NCBI GenBank assembly: GCA_016208305.1
Contig: JACQYI010000078.1
Location: 1 to 64,000 of the forward strand
Length of the DNA stretch: 64,000 nt
Source: Oscillatoriophycideae cyanobacterium NC_groundwater_1537_Pr4_S-0.65um_50_18
GTDB taxonomy: Bacteria; Cyanobacteriota; Cyanobacteriia; Elainellales; Elainellaceae
Reading direction: 5' to 3'
The translations under genes were made by a program, and so were the position numbers. The notes under the pieces are model-generated. The model was not told the DNA's origin. It searched no databases and saw only the letters and a list, made by a program, of their open reading frames with translations. This document shows positions 52,210 through 61,747 of this stretch, piece by piece (positions within the stretch are counted from its first letter, which is position 1; each line of letters opens with the position of its first letter).

Positions 52210-54999
52210 ATGGCTGTTTTAAACCTTAGACTGCGCCCCTATTTGCTGGTGGGGCTGTTCTTCAGTTTTTTCTTGGGTATTGTTGTCTTTTCTTCCTTTG
52301 TCCCAACTGTTGCCTCTACTCCTGCAACTTCGCCGTCTTCGGTTTCTTTGACAGAGGGAACCCAAAAAACGGTGTTAGACAATGGCTTAGTTGTCTTGAC
52401 CAAAGAAATTCATACGGCTCCGGTCGTGAGTGCGCAGATTTGGTATCGGGTGGGATCGCGCAACGAACCCGCAGGACAAAACGGCATCTCTCATCAGCTT
52501 GAGCATCTGATGTTTAAGGGAACGACCGATCGCCCCATTCAGTTTGGCCGCTTCTTTAGCGCCTTAGGCAGTCAGTCGAATGCTTTTACGAGCTACGATG
52601 AAACCGCATATTTCGGCACGGTAGAAAGCAATAAGCTAGAGGCGCTTCTAACGTTAGAAGCCGATCGCATGACTCATGCTTTGATGGGGGCTGAACAGCT
52701 TGCCAGCGAGAAAAAAGTCGTGATTTCGGAGTTGCAGGGCTACGAAAACAACCCTGGATATCGGCTTGGGAAAGAGGTGATGAGAACGGTGTTTCCCGAT
52801 CGATCTTATGGACTGCCTGTAGGGGGGACGAAATCTGACGTAGAGCAGTTTACCGCAGAACAGGTGCAGGCTTACTACAGAACCTATTACAGCCCCGACA
52901 ACGCCACATTGGTAATCACAGGTGACTTTGATACCCAGGCGGCTCTGGAGCAGGTGCGTCGGCTCTATGGGCAGATTCCCAAACGGGCTGAAAATCGTCC
53001 TAGTGATTTTGTACCCCCAGGTGCAGAGGCGATGGCAACCCCCTTACAGTCGTCACCGATTGTGATGAAACAGCCTGGAAGTGCTGCATTGCTTCAGGCG
53101 GTCTATCCGCTCCCTGACATTAACCATCCTGACGTACCTGCGATCGATCTCATGGACATGGTGCTAACGGGGGGACGCAGCTCTCGCCTTTACCAAGCCT
53201 TGGTGGAAACGGGATTGGCGACGGGCGTGGGTGCCTATGCTGCCGAAATGATTGAGCCAGGTTGGTATAACATGTCGGCAACGGCGGCTCCAGGCAAAGA
53301 TATTGCTGAAGTCGATCGCGTTTTGCTAGAAGCGCTTGCTGTACTGAGCGAGAAAGGGGTGACGGCTGAGGAACTCGACCGGGCAAAAACCCAGCTTAAG
53401 ACTTCCTTTGTCTTGAGCAATCAAGATATTTCGAGTCAGGCGAGCCAGCTTGCCTTTAATCAAACGGTGACAGGAGACTATTTATATAGCGATCGCTATT
53501 TGGCCGCGATCGACCAAGTGACTCCGGCTGAGGTGCAGCGGGTAGCGCAAATCTATCTGGAGCCAACCAAGCGTACAGTGGGTTACTTTGAACCTACCGT
53601 AATTGATGGACAATCGGGCGCTGGTAGCAGCTCTAATCGAGCGGTTGAGAGCTTCAATCCGGGTGCGCCTGTCGATCCGGCGGAAGTGGCGCGCTATTTG
53701 CCGCCAATCAAGCCAATTGCGAATGCCAATGCTCAGCCGCTGCCGACGCAACTAAAGCTGGAAAATGGCTTGCGCGTTTTGCTGCTGCCCGATGCCGGGA
53801 CGCCGATGATCAACCTCAACGGCTGGATCAATGCGGGATCGAGTTTTGACACTACCGATAAGGCAGGGCTGGCCAGCCTGACTTCCGATAATTTAATGAA
53901 TGGCACGCGATCGAAGGATGCGTTGACTTTAGCTAAAACCTTGGAAAACGAGGGCGCAAGCTTGGGTTTTAGCGCTCGTCGCGAGGGCATGAACTTTAGT
54001 GGCTATGCCTTGCCAGAGAATCTGCCTACGCTGATTCAAACCCTAGCCGATGTCATGCAAAATGCTACCTTTCCGGCCGATCAGCTAGAGCTAACCCGCC
54101 AGCGAGCAATCACACGGCTTAAGGTGGAGCTAGATGATCCGCAACAGCTCGGCTGGCGAGTATTCCGAGAGGCCGTTTATCCTGCTAGTCATCCCTATCG
54201 ATCGTTTGCGACGCCATCGACGCTCTCGGCTATTACCCAGGCGGATGTGACTAGTTTTTATCAGCAGCACTATCGTCCAGACAATACGATTGTGACGTTG
54301 GTCGGCCGCTTTGACCCAGAGCAGGTTCAGGCGCTGATCACAGAGAATTTTGGCAACTGGAAGGCTGAAGGCAATAAGCCTACGCTGAATTTTCCTCAGG
54401 TCTCTTTGCCTGCCTCTATGACTGAGTTAACTCCTGTGATTCCCGGTAAAACAGAAGCTGTCACCTACATGGGCTACTACGGCGGCATCAATCGCCAAGA
54501 TGCTCGATTCTATGCAGCTTTGGTACTGAATCAGATTTTGGGGGGTGACACGCTTTCGAGCCGCTTGGGGACTGAGATCCGCGATCGCCAGGGTCTGACC
54601 TACGGCATCTATAGCTTCTTTCAGGCAGGACTGGAGCCTGGACCATTTGCGATCTTTATGCAAACCGCTCCGGGAGATGCACCCAAGGCGATTGACAGTA
54701 CGATCGCCCTGTTAAAGCAAATGCGTCAGCAAGGGGTCACTGCGGCTGAGCTAGATTCTGCCAAGCGATCGCTGATCAGCGGCTACTCGGTAGATTTGGC
54801 TGATCCGAGCAACCTCTCTGCTTCCATCCTGGATAACGATGTCTTGGGGCTAACGCCAGAGGAAATTCGTCAATATCCTGAGAAGCTGAATGCGGTGACT
54901 GCCGAGCAGGTACAGCAGGTGATTGCGGATTTGATTCATCCCGACAATCTCGTGATTGTCACTGCAGGGCCAGGAGATGGCAGCCCAACGGGAGGCTAA
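52210..54999 (+). CDS. M16 family metallopeptidase, two-domain
   Basis: A 929-residue protein with an N-terminal hydrophobic segment (about 12-34, LLVGLFFSFFLGIVVFSSFV) serving as signal peptide or anchor. The first half carries the inverted zinc motif HQLEH in NGISHQLEHLMFKG near residue 98, with ERs and glutamate further on (EADRMTHALM). The second half has the M16 fold (LENGLRVLLLPD, NGWINAGSSFDTTDKAGLASL) but no HxxEH, so it is the non-catalytic partner domain. This pairing is the usual chambered M16 design. It probably degrades small peptides in the periplasm or lumen. A strong terminator follows. Confidence 0.94.
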   Translation: MAVLNLRLRPYLLVGLFFSFFLGIVVFSSFVPTVASTPATSPSSVSLTEGTQKTVLDNGLVVLTKEIHTAPVVSAQIWYRVGSRNEPAGQNGISHQLEHLMFKGTTDRPIQFGRFFSALGSQSNAFTSYDETAYFGTVESNKLEALLTLEADRMTHALMGAEQLASEKKVVISELQGYENNPGYRLGKEVMRTVFPDRSYGLPVGGTKSDVEQFTAEQVQAYYRTYYSPDNATLVITGDFDTQAALEQVRRLYGQIPKRAENRPSDFVPPGAEAMATPLQSSPIVMKQPGSAALLQAVYPLPDINHPDVPAIDLMDMVLTGGRSSRLYQALVETGLATGVGAYAAEMIEPGWYNMSATAAPGKDIAEVDRVLLEALAVLSEKGVTAEELDRAKTQLKTSFVLSNQDISSQASQLAFNQTVTGDYLYSDRYLAAIDQVTPAEVQRVAQIYLEPTKRTVGYFEPTVIDGQSGAGSSSNRAVESFNPGAPVDPAEVARYLPPIKPIANANAQPLPTQLKLENGLRVLLLPDAGTPMINLNGWINAGSSFDTTDKAGLASLTSDNLMNGTRSKDALTLAKTLENEGASLGFSARREGMNFSGYALPENLPTLIQTLADVMQNATFPADQLELTRQRAITRLKVELDDPQQLGWRVFREAVYPASHPYRSFATPSTLSAITQADVTSFYQQHYRPDNTIVTLVGRFDPEQVQALITENFGNWKAEGNKPTLNFPQVSLPASMTELTPVIPGKTEAVTYMGYYGGINRQDARFYAALVLNQILGGDTLSSRLGTEIRDRQGLTYGIYSFFQAGLEPGPFAIFMQTAPGDAPKAIDSTIALLKQMRQQGVTAAELDSAKRSLISGYSVDLADPSNLSASILDNDVLGLTPEEIRQYPEKLNAVTAEQVQQVIADLIHPDNLVIVTAGPGDGSPTGG

Positions 55000-55067
55000 T
55001 CAGCCCTCAAGATTTCTCTGAAAGCCCGACTCAATGAAGCTTTCGGAGAAATTCTTACCTAACGTTT

Positions 55068-55100
55068 TTGAGCGTCGCGCTTTGCGCGACGCTCAATTTT
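55068..55100 (+). terminator. Terminator of the M16 gene
   Basis: Arms ttgagcgtcgcgc (55068-55080) and its complement (55084-55096) pair perfectly over 13 bp around a three-base loop, followed by a T tract. It lies about 69 bases past the M16 stop. Confidence 0.85.
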
Positions 55101-55110
55101 TGGGGAAGAC

Positions 55111-55131
55111 AGGGCGCGCTCTGCGCGCCCT
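55111..55131. terminator. Second hairpin before the convergent kinase gene
   Basis: Arms agggcgcgc (55111-55119) and gcgcgccct (55123-55131) pair perfectly with loop tct. It lies 26 bases after the stop of the leftward kinase and may serve that gene. Confidence 0.7.
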
Positions 55132-55156
55132 CACCGCTGCGAATATAGCCATAAAA

Positions 55157-56551
55157 CTAGGCTAGATTTTTGGCTACAATCGGCAACCTGACTTGAAAAC
55201 AGCTGCCGATACCCACCTGGCTAGTAACCGTAATTTCGCCGCCGTGCGCCTGGGCGATCGCCTGAGCAATCGCCAAACCTAAACCCGTACCTCCGGCACG
55301 GTGCGATCTCGCCCGATCGGCGCGCCAAAAGCGATCGAAAACCAGAGGCAAGTGCGCAGGTTCAATGCCAATACCTGTATCGGCTACAGTAATCCAGACC
55401 TCCGATCGCGTTTTGTACAGCATGAGGCTGATCTTGCCGCCCTTTGGGGTGTATTGCAGCGCATTTTCCAGCAGGTTAGCAAACAAGCGATAGAGCGAGT
55501 CGCCATTGCCGTTGATCCAAACTGGGATGATGTCTTCGGCCACCAGGGTGATATCTTTTGCGATCGCTTGGGGCTGTACCCTCGTGAGTAAATCCTCCAG
55601 AATGTCATCTATAGGGATTAGGCGGTGCGTTTCAGCATTGGGTAAGGCATCACTTCGAGCCAGCAGCAGCAAATCTTCGACCAAACTTGCCATCTGGCGG
55701 GTGGCGCTGGCGATCGCTTCTACTTTTTTGAAATCAGCGGGATTGATGCGCTCAGGATGGCTTTGAATCACCTCAGTGGTGGTTTGAATCGCCGTCAGAG
55801 GGCTGCGTAGCTCGTGAGAGGCATCGGCTGTGAACTGCTTGAGCTGCCAAACGCTCTGTTCAATCGGCTGAAGCGATCGCTGAGTCAGCCAGCTTCCCGT
55901 TAGCCCAATCAGGATAATCGCACTTAACCCCCCAATGCCCAATCCAGAGAGAAGGCGGCTGAGTTCGTCTTCGATGGCCTTTGTCGATTCGCTGACCCGC
56001 ACATAGCCGCGTAAATTTTCCTGAGTCTTGGGCTGCTTCGCGGTATAAACCGCAATGGTGAAGGCGCGAAGATGCTGGGCAGGCCAAGTTTGAAATCCGG
56101 TACCCCCGACTGCGTTAGGCAAAGCCGAGCCGACAATCACCAGCGGTTGATGTTGGGCATCGACCCACTCAATCGTTTGATTCGTTGCTCGCACATCTTG
56201 CCAGGGCAAATCAAAATCGCCATCGTTGTCAAAGACCGTAATGCGGCGATCGACTGCATTGCGATCGGCGGCAATCTCGGCCAAACTGTGAGCCGCTGCA
56301 TCGGAAAGAACAATGAGCTGGCGATCGAAGCGATCGTATAGGCTTTGGGCAACGACCTGATAGACAACCGTGGTTGAAATCCCTACGACTGCCGCCATTG
56401 CGCCTAGGTAGGATAGCAGCAGCCGCCAATAGAGCGCTCGAAACTGGAGCGAACTGACAGGCGATCGAGATTTTGTCAGTGAATGGGAGAGACGTTTCTT
56501 AGGAATGCTTGAGCCGATACCCCAAGCCGTAAACCGTTTCAATAAAGTCAT
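55157..56551 (-). CDS. Sensor histidine kinase
   Basis: Up to 464 residues. Two membrane segments (about 47-70 and about 193-215) flank a periplasmic sensor of roughly 120 residues, followed by HAMP-like linker, HisKA with the phospho-acceptor in DASHELRSPLTAIQTT near residue 249, and HATPase with NLLENALQYTPKGG, VADTGIGIEPAH and GGTGLGLAIAQAIA. The frame opens at 56551, overlapping the regulator's end by 53 bases, so the true start may be later and the first 35 residues should be treated with caution. It is the cognate kinase of the OmpR-type regulator just upstream. Confidence 0.92.
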   Translation of the reverse strand: MTLLKRFTAWGIGSSIPKKRLSHSLTKSRSPVSSLQFRALYWRLLLSYLGAMAAVVGISTTVVYQVVAQSLYDRFDRQLIVLSDAAAHSLAEIAADRNAVDRRITVFDNDGDFDLPWQDVRATNQTIEWVDAQHQPLVIVGSALPNAVGGTGFQTWPAQHLRAFTIAVYTAKQPKTQENLRGYVRVSESTKAIEDELSRLLSGLGIGGLSAIILIGLTGSWLTQRSLQPIEQSVWQLKQFTADASHELRSPLTAIQTTTEVIQSHPERINPADFKKVEAIASATRQMASLVEDLLLLARSDALPNAETHRLIPIDDILEDLLTRVQPQAIAKDITLVAEDIIPVWINGNGDSLYRLFANLLENALQYTPKGGKISLMLYKTRSEVWITVADTGIGIEPAHLPLVFDRFWRADRARSHRAGGTGLGLAIAQAIAQAHGGEITVTSQVGIGSCFQVRLPIVAKNLA

Positions 56552-57173
56552 CGGCTGCTCCTGCTGCCTTAAGTTTTTGCCGGAGACTGCGCAAATGCAC
56601 CTTCACTGTTTCCTCTCCGGGGGGATCACCGGATGACCAGAGATGATCGAGGATGACGCTGCGGCTGAGGACACGACCGCTGCTGCGTAAAAAGAATTCC
56701 AGCAGGCTATATTCTTTGGGGGTGAGCGCCAATGGGCGATCGCCATAGGTGACTTCACAGGTTGCCGGATCGAGCCGCAGACTTTCCCAGGTCAGCAGCG
56801 GTGGTAGGGTAGAACTCCCACGCCGTAACAGCGCCCGAATCCGCGCCAGCAGCTCCTTCAAATCAAAGGGCTTCACGACATAATCATCGGCTCCGGCATC
56901 CAGTCCCAGCACCTTATCTGTACTGGTATCACGGGCGGTCAGCATGAGCACAGGCATGGTGTAACCTCGCTGCCGCAAGCGCTGACAAAGGGCAATGCCA
57001 TCGAGTCCCGGTAGCATCACATCCAAAAGGATCAAATTGTAGGGAAAAGCCTCAATCCAGTCCCAGCCTTCTAGGCCATCGGGCGCTACATCAACCGCAT
57101 AATGCTGATCGGTGAGGGCTTCTGCCAACGCCCCAGCAATGCGATCGTCATCTTCTACCAGCAGAATTTTCAT
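56499..57173 (-). CDS. OmpR-family response regulator
   Basis: About 224 residues. Receiver: KILLVEDDD at the start, phospho-acceptor in LILLDVMLPGLDG near residue 51, and YVVKPFDLKELLARI. The winged-helix domain has PKEYSLLEFFLRSSGRVLSRSVILDHLW and VKVHLRSLRQKLK, with the usual ETVYGLGYRL end. It pairs with the histidine kinase that overlaps its stop. Its sequence recalls the RppA/NrsR/ManR group of cyanobacterial regulators for redox or metals, but I cannot assign a ligand. The ATG at 57173 is preferred to 57197. Confidence 0.93.
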   Translation of the reverse strand: MKILLVEDDDRIAGALAEALTDQHYAVDVAPDGLEGWDWIEAFPYNLILLDVMLPGLDGIALCQRLRQRGYTMPVLMLTARDTSTDKVLGLDAGADDYVVKPFDLKELLARIRALLRRGSSTLPPLLTWESLRLDPATCEVTYGDRPLALTPKEYSLLEFFLRSSGRVLSRSVILDHLWSSGDPPGEETVKVHLRSLRQKLKAAGAADDFIETVYGLGYRLKHS

Positions 57174-57205
57174 CGCTCCGTTTGTTGTCGCCTGCAAAAA
57201 ATTCG

Positions 57206-57709
57206 CTAGTCACACTCTAGCGTTTCGCGTGTCTCACGTCCCGTAACCGGATTTTTGCCCTGAGCCACTTCGCAAAGCAAGTCATGCATGTCTTCTCGCA
57301 TCAGCACGTTGGTAAAGTCGGCTCCCTCGATCGTCGCGCGGTTGAATTTGGCGTTAAAAGCAAAGGCACCTTCAAGAATAGCGTTGGTCAAGTTGGCTTC
57401 GACGAGTCGTGCAGAATCTAGCGTGGCGTTCGTCAAGTTTGCGCCTTCCAAATTTGCTGCCTCTAGATTAGTGCCAAAAAAACGAACGCCCTCAAGGTTG
57501 GTATGGCTGAGGTCAGCGCTGCGCATATTGGCTTTTGTAAACTCGGCATCTGTCAAGTCGCGACCTGAGAAGTCTTGACCCACCAAGAAGGCTCGGTTGA
57601 AATCTTCGGCAAGTGCCACTGGAGCGCAGAGAAAGCAAGCAAGGGCGATCGCCAGACTTAGCACCAGACTCAGCGCCAAACTTGCAAAAGAACGACATAA
57701 ACTCATCAT
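57206..57709 (-). CDS. Exported pentapeptide-repeat protein (lumenal type)
   Basis: About 167 residues. A signal peptide with hydrophobic core (SLALSLVLSLAIALACFLC, ending VALA near residue 35) precedes about 16 A(D/N)L-type pentapeptides. The tail DLLCEVAQGKNPVTGRETRETLECD is shared with thylakoid-lumen pentapeptide proteins, with two cysteines that could form a disulfide. The start at 57709 gives a proper signal peptide; an in-frame opening at 57793 does not. It lies 32 bases upstream of the response-regulator start on the same strand, so it may belong to that operon. Confidence 0.9.
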   Translation of the reverse strand: MMSLCRSFASLALSLVLSLAIALACFLCAPVALAEDFNRAFLVGQDFSGRDLTDAEFTKANMRSADLSHTNLEGVRFFGTNLEAANLEGANLTNATLDSARLVEANLTNAILEGAFAFNAKFNRATIEGADFTNVLMREDMHDLLCEVAQGKNPVTGRETRETLECD

Positions 57710-58010
57710 GATCGATCGACTCAAAACGTTGAAGTGACTTGTGGAGATAATGCTCTGCAATAGTTTTCTGGATTCGGTTCGAAACATCGCCAATCTAGAT
57801 CCTACCTGAATCTGTTGTCACTCTGGAAATATAGCGACTTAGGCTGAAATGCCCAGACAACTCTAGTTTGGACGAAAGCCTACGGGTGACTGTATGCGGG
57901 TGTCGCGCTCATTGCCGTGTTGGCGATCGCCTCCCTCATTAAAGCTGAAACGAGTTGAGGCTGGACTGGGCAAGGACAGGAACTCTCTTCCGTCCAAAAA
58001 AGCCTGCCCT

Positions 58011-60230
58011 CTATTTCAACAGATCTGTCACTTCTTTATAGGTTGAAGAGAGGCGATCGCTCACTACCCGAATCACAAACTTCTGAAACGTTGCAGCTAC
58101 TTCAAGATGGTCTTGCTGGAGCCGTTGCAGTGCAGCTTGAGAGAGACAATAGAGGGTACTAGGCTGATTCGTAATAGCCGAGGTCTGATGCGGAGCCTGT
58201 AAGAAAAATTCAGTTTCGCCCACCAGATTTCCCGCACCTAGACTCTGAAGACGGCGCATCTGACCCGATCCAAGTTCCAGCCAAACAGTCACTTCTCCTG
58301 TTTCAATCAGATAAAGCGCATCGGCGGCATCGCCAGCCTGAAACAATGCCTGCCCTGCCTCTACCACCAGTTCTTCTAAGTAGTTCATGAACGTCGGGAC
58401 ATGATCGACATTGGGGAACAGATCGTCGAGTTGGAGGGCAAGCGGCAGAGCACGGCGGCGGCGCTGAGGAATCTCCTCTAAAATCTGATTTTCGCACCAT
58501 TCAATGCCGCGATCGAGGTCAGGAAAAAGCTGGCAGAAGGGGTCTTGTAAGCAGCCTCCCTGCTGTAACTGCCGCTGGATGGTTGGCGAGACGTGAGTGA
58601 AAATAAGGTTGAACTGTTGCTGTTGAGCCACTTGCTGGAGCTTGCTGAAGCTGAGGACGGATGAGGAATCCAATCCAGTGACTGCCTGGAAGCTAAGAAC
58701 TACAGATTTTACGGGAGGCATCTGGCGTAAGCGTAGGCGAATCTGCTCAACTAGCTTATTTGCCGTGCCAAAGAAGAGAAAACCTTGCAGCTCTAAAATA
58801 TAAATTTGATTGCCCTCTGTTTGTAAGAGCCGACGCTGTTGCCAAGAACGAGCCGCATGGCTGGGGTAAGTTGCGCCTGAAAGAATGTGTTTGGTGACAT
58901 TGACCTGGCTGTAGTTGATCACGAAGAGGACGATCGCCACCACTAGCCCTACCGCCACTCCTTCTAGGAAGCCAACCGCCCCAATCACAACCAGAATCAG
59001 GGCAACCATGAGGTAATCTAGCTTGGGCAGCTTGAACCAAGCATCGTATAGCCACTCCACCAGGTAATCGAGTCCCAGAAATAAAAGCATTCCGCCCAGT
59101 ACGGGCTTGGGGAAATAGGAAATAATCGCTCCGCCTGCAAACAGCAACATGATGCAAAGCAGCGCTTTGAATAGACCGACCATGCGGCTTTTGATCCCCA
59201 CCTTGGCATAGCTTAAGGTCGAAAGACTTAAGGATTGGAACCCAATGATCAGCCCACCTGACAGCCCAGATACCAGGTTGGCAACGCCAGCGGCTTGCAG
59301 TTCGCGGTTGAGATCCAGATCTTGCTTCGTCGCTAATTCAATGCCTGTTGACTTTAGCAATACGGCCAGGACGGTAATCAGGGGAACCGTCAGAATCTTG
59401 CCCGTTTGTGCCGCGATCGCCTGCCAGTCAGTTTGCCAAAAACCTGCAAGGGGAAGCGGTTGCCAGAGTCCTCCCTCTGGGAAAGGATCTAAAAACAATC
59501 CAGAGGTGCGGGCGGTGGCGATCGAGGTATGGGTCACTGCCAGGATGAGATAGAAGAGGGCGATCGCGCCCAGTATCAGTCCTGGCGTAATTAAAGCGTG
59601 GCTGTAGCGACGCAGAACTAACAGAACCAGAATGGCAAACCCAAGTCCCGGTAGCCATTGGATCAGATGATTGGGTTGAAATAACTGCGGCAGATGCGCC
59701 AAGTCTAGGGGAAAGTCGGTCATAAGGCTGATGGCCCCCTGAGCCAGCAGCCAGCCCGTCCCGGCCAAAAAGCCGCCCACCACCGGGTAGGGAATAAACC
59801 GGGGAAGATTGCCGAGTTTCAACCTGCCAAAGACAAAACAGAAAATGCCCGTCAGGATGTTGATTAAAACGATCGCGGCCATGACGGTAAACAGGGTTTC
59901 GGAGACCGAAGCTGAGGCGGGCATTTGAGTGACAATCAGGCTGGCTGTTAAAGCGACGATCGCCGTGGGGCCTTCTTGCAGCGAAGTCAACATGCCAGAC
60001 AAAGAGGATGTTAGGGCAATGACAATGCTGGTAATTGCCACTGACAGCAGCGCTAACCCAATCCCTGTCGATGCGTAGGGAGAAAGCACGCCTGAAAAAA
60101 TTAGGGCGGCAAAGGAGATCGCATAGATGGCATCGATAATCGTAGCGACTAAACCCATTGTCAGATTAGGCAACAATCGCTTCGGCTGAAATTCCTCGCG
60201 TAGCTGCCTAATGAGCTGTTTATCCCGCAT
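58011..60230 (-). CDS. SulP-type anion transporter with STAS and cNMP-like domains
   Basis: About 739 residues. The first 400 form a SulP transporter core (NLTMGLVATIIDAIYAISFAALIFSG onward, about 12 membrane segments). A STAS domain (about 455-555) contains FLFFGTANKLVEQIR and SFQAVTGLDSSSVLSF. A cyclic-nucleotide-binding-like domain (about 600-730) has FQAGDAADALYLIETGEVTVWL and NLVGETEFFLQAPHQTSAIT. The phosphate-binding arginine of that site is replaced (QTSA), so cNMP binding is doubtful. Its substrate (sulfate, bicarbonate or other) is unknown. The ATG at 60230 is preferred to 60368. Confidence 0.9.
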   Translation of the reverse strand: MRDKQLIRQLREEFQPKRLLPNLTMGLVATIIDAIYAISFAALIFSGVLSPYASTGIGLALLSVAITSIVIALTSSLSGMLTSLQEGPTAIVALTASLIVTQMPASASVSETLFTVMAAIVLINILTGIFCFVFGRLKLGNLPRFIPYPVVGGFLAGTGWLLAQGAISLMTDFPLDLAHLPQLFQPNHLIQWLPGLGFAILVLLVLRRYSHALITPGLILGAIALFYLILAVTHTSIATARTSGLFLDPFPEGGLWQPLPLAGFWQTDWQAIAAQTGKILTVPLITVLAVLLKSTGIELATKQDLDLNRELQAAGVANLVSGLSGGLIIGFQSLSLSTLSYAKVGIKSRMVGLFKALLCIMLLFAGGAIISYFPKPVLGGMLLFLGLDYLVEWLYDAWFKLPKLDYLMVALILVVIGAVGFLEGVAVGLVVAIVLFVINYSQVNVTKHILSGATYPSHAARSWQQRRLLQTEGNQIYILELQGFLFFGTANKLVEQIRLRLRQMPPVKSVVLSFQAVTGLDSSSVLSFSKLQQVAQQQQFNLIFTHVSPTIQRQLQQGGCLQDPFCQLFPDLDRGIEWCENQILEEIPQRRRRALPLALQLDDLFPNVDHVPTFMNYLEELVVEAGQALFQAGDAADALYLIETGEVTVWLELGSGQMRRLQSLGAGNLVGETEFFLQAPHQTSAITNQPSTLYCLSQAALQRLQQDHLEVAATFQKFVIRVVSDRLSSTYKEVTDLLK

Positions 60231-60441
60231 TTGTACTTTAGAAGAAAGACTGCATCGGTCTGTCAAAATTGCGTAGCTTAAAACTACCATTTGGCGACTC
60301 AGACATATCCTATCACTGGAGCAAATCTGTGGTTTCTTTGTAGCGAGAGGGTCAGTTGCTTTGCTCATCGCTATTCCAAAGTAGATATGTAATCGAGTCT
60401 TGCTCTAGAAGATCTAGGACGGCGATCGGGCAACCTAACCT

Positions 60442-60483
60442 TAGTCTTACAAATTTAGTCTTGCAAATTTAGTCTTGCAAATG
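60442..60483. repeat. 14-bp tandem repeat, three copies
   Basis: The unit 'tagtcttgcaaatt' (first copy with one change) occurs at 60442-60455, 60456-60469 and 60470-60483 (last two bases differ). It lies between SulP and YraN, ending 11 bases before the YraN start. Confidence 0.9.
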
Positions 60484-60494
60484 CAGCTCACCCT

Positions 60495-61043
60495 ATGGCT
60501 AATGCCTCAGAGTTTTCTTCCGATTCAAAATTGCCCAAAACATCCAAACAAGCGAGTTTGGAGCGAGGCAGATTGGCTGAAGATCTGGTAGCGCAATGGC
60601 TAGTGGGGCAGGGCTGGGAGATTTTGCAGCGACGCTGGCGCTGTAAATGGGGAGAGTTGGATTTGGTCGTTTATACTGCCAACCCCGCCAGCACCCAAAC
60701 GCCTCTAGCTTTTGTGGAAGTGAAAGCCCGCAGCAGTGGCAACTGGGATGGGGATGGGTTGCTGTCGATTACGCCGCAAAAGCAGGAAAAGCTGTGGCGA
60801 TCGGCACAGTTATTTTTGGCTGAGCATCCGCAATTGGCGGGCTTGCCCTGCCGCTTTGATGTCGCCTTGGTTTCTTGTCAAGAACGGCGATCGCCTTGGC
60901 GCAAAGAGCCGAGAGAGAAGCCAGAAACTCAATCGCCAATGCATACGCCAATGAACATGAACCGGGTAGAAATTGGAAAAGCAGTGGCGATCGCTCACCA
61001 CTGCCTTATACTTCAACACTATCTTCCTGGAGCGTTTGACTAA
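60495..61043 (+). CDS. YraN family protein (UPF0102)
   Basis: A 182-residue protein of the YraN family, predicted nuclease fold of the Holliday-junction-resolvase/endonuclease type. The core [35 protein letters not shown] near residues 25-59 has the E..D motif, and [14 protein letters not shown] the E-x-K. The N-terminal extension (about 1-20) and the C-terminal tail (about 140-182) are extra relative to E. coli YraN. The biological function is not established. It diverges from the SulP gene and converges with the small hypothetical gene. Confidence 0.92.
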   Translation: MANASEFSSDSKLPKTSKQASLERGRLAEDLVAQWLVGQGWEILQRRWRCKWGELDLVVYTANPASTQTPLAFVEVKARSSGNWDGDGLLSITPQKQEKLWRSAQLFLAEHPQLAGLPCRFDVALVSCQERRSPWRKEPREKPETQSPMHTPMNMNRVEIGKAVAIAHHCLILQHYLPGAFD

Positions 61044-61052
61044 GGGCTACCC

Positions 61053-61442
61053 TTACGCTAGCGTTTCCGGACAGTACCCTAAGCCCTGAACAAACTGTTT
61101 GCGAAACTCCTCAATCTCAGTGCGATCGGGATTTCCATGAGAGACAACAGCCACTTGGTAGCGGCGCATCACCTCAATGGGCGACTGCCCTGTTTCTAAG
61201 CCCCACATGGCCATCCGCACTCGAACTTCAGGCTCGTAGGGAATGCCTAATTCATTCAGAAATGCTCGTAAATCCCCGTCTTCTTGGGCATCTAAAGCGC
61301 GACCTAACTTGACCTTGACCACCCAGCCGTCGATTTGATGGATAACCGTCATGAAGCGAACTGGAAACCAGGGCATCCGATGCAGGTGTTCAACCACTCG
61401 TAACGTCAGGCTGGCATTCGCAAGGTAATAGATATATTCCAT
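61053..61442 (-). CDS. Unknown cyanobacterial protein
   Basis: About 129 residues starting MEYIYYLANASLTLRVVEHL. It is mixed alpha/beta with FMTVIHQIDGWVVKVKLGRAL and a C-terminal EIEEFRKQFVQGLGYC; no catalytic motif is evident. I do not recognise a named family. Codon use looks like its neighbours. The ATG at 61442 is preferred over a TTG at 61460. It converges with YraN. Confidence 0.65.
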   Translation of the reverse strand: MEYIYYLANASLTLRVVEHLHRMPWFPVRFMTVIHQIDGWVVKVKLGRALDAQEDGDLRAFLNELGIPYEPEVRVRMAMWGLETGQSPIEVMRRYQVAVVSHGNPDRTEIEEFRKQFVQGLGYCPETLA

Positions 61443-61747
61443 AGCGGTCAGTCCTGGCAAATGCTACTTCTTTATGTTCGCCAAGATTAATGCAGTAGCC
61501 TAGGGGAGAAGCACCCTATATGGTATGGGGAGGTTCACCCAATTTAGGCGAGTAGCGCCTTTTCCCTCAGCCTAGCTGCTGTGAATCCAGCTCTAGAACA
61601 CTGATGCTGAAGAGGTTTCAAAACGCGACGCTGTACCGCTAAAGTGGTAGGCGTGCTGGTGCTCAAAGCGTTGAGCTTACCGACATAATGCTGATATTTA
61701 GACGTTCTGAACCACAAACCATGCCATCCGATCGCCTTACAGTTTCC

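Noticed and set aside
57850-57960. Short hydrophobic frame (VALIAVLAIASLIKAE) as a small photosystem subunit
   Set aside because: No standard start codon after the upstream stop, and no match to known small subunits.
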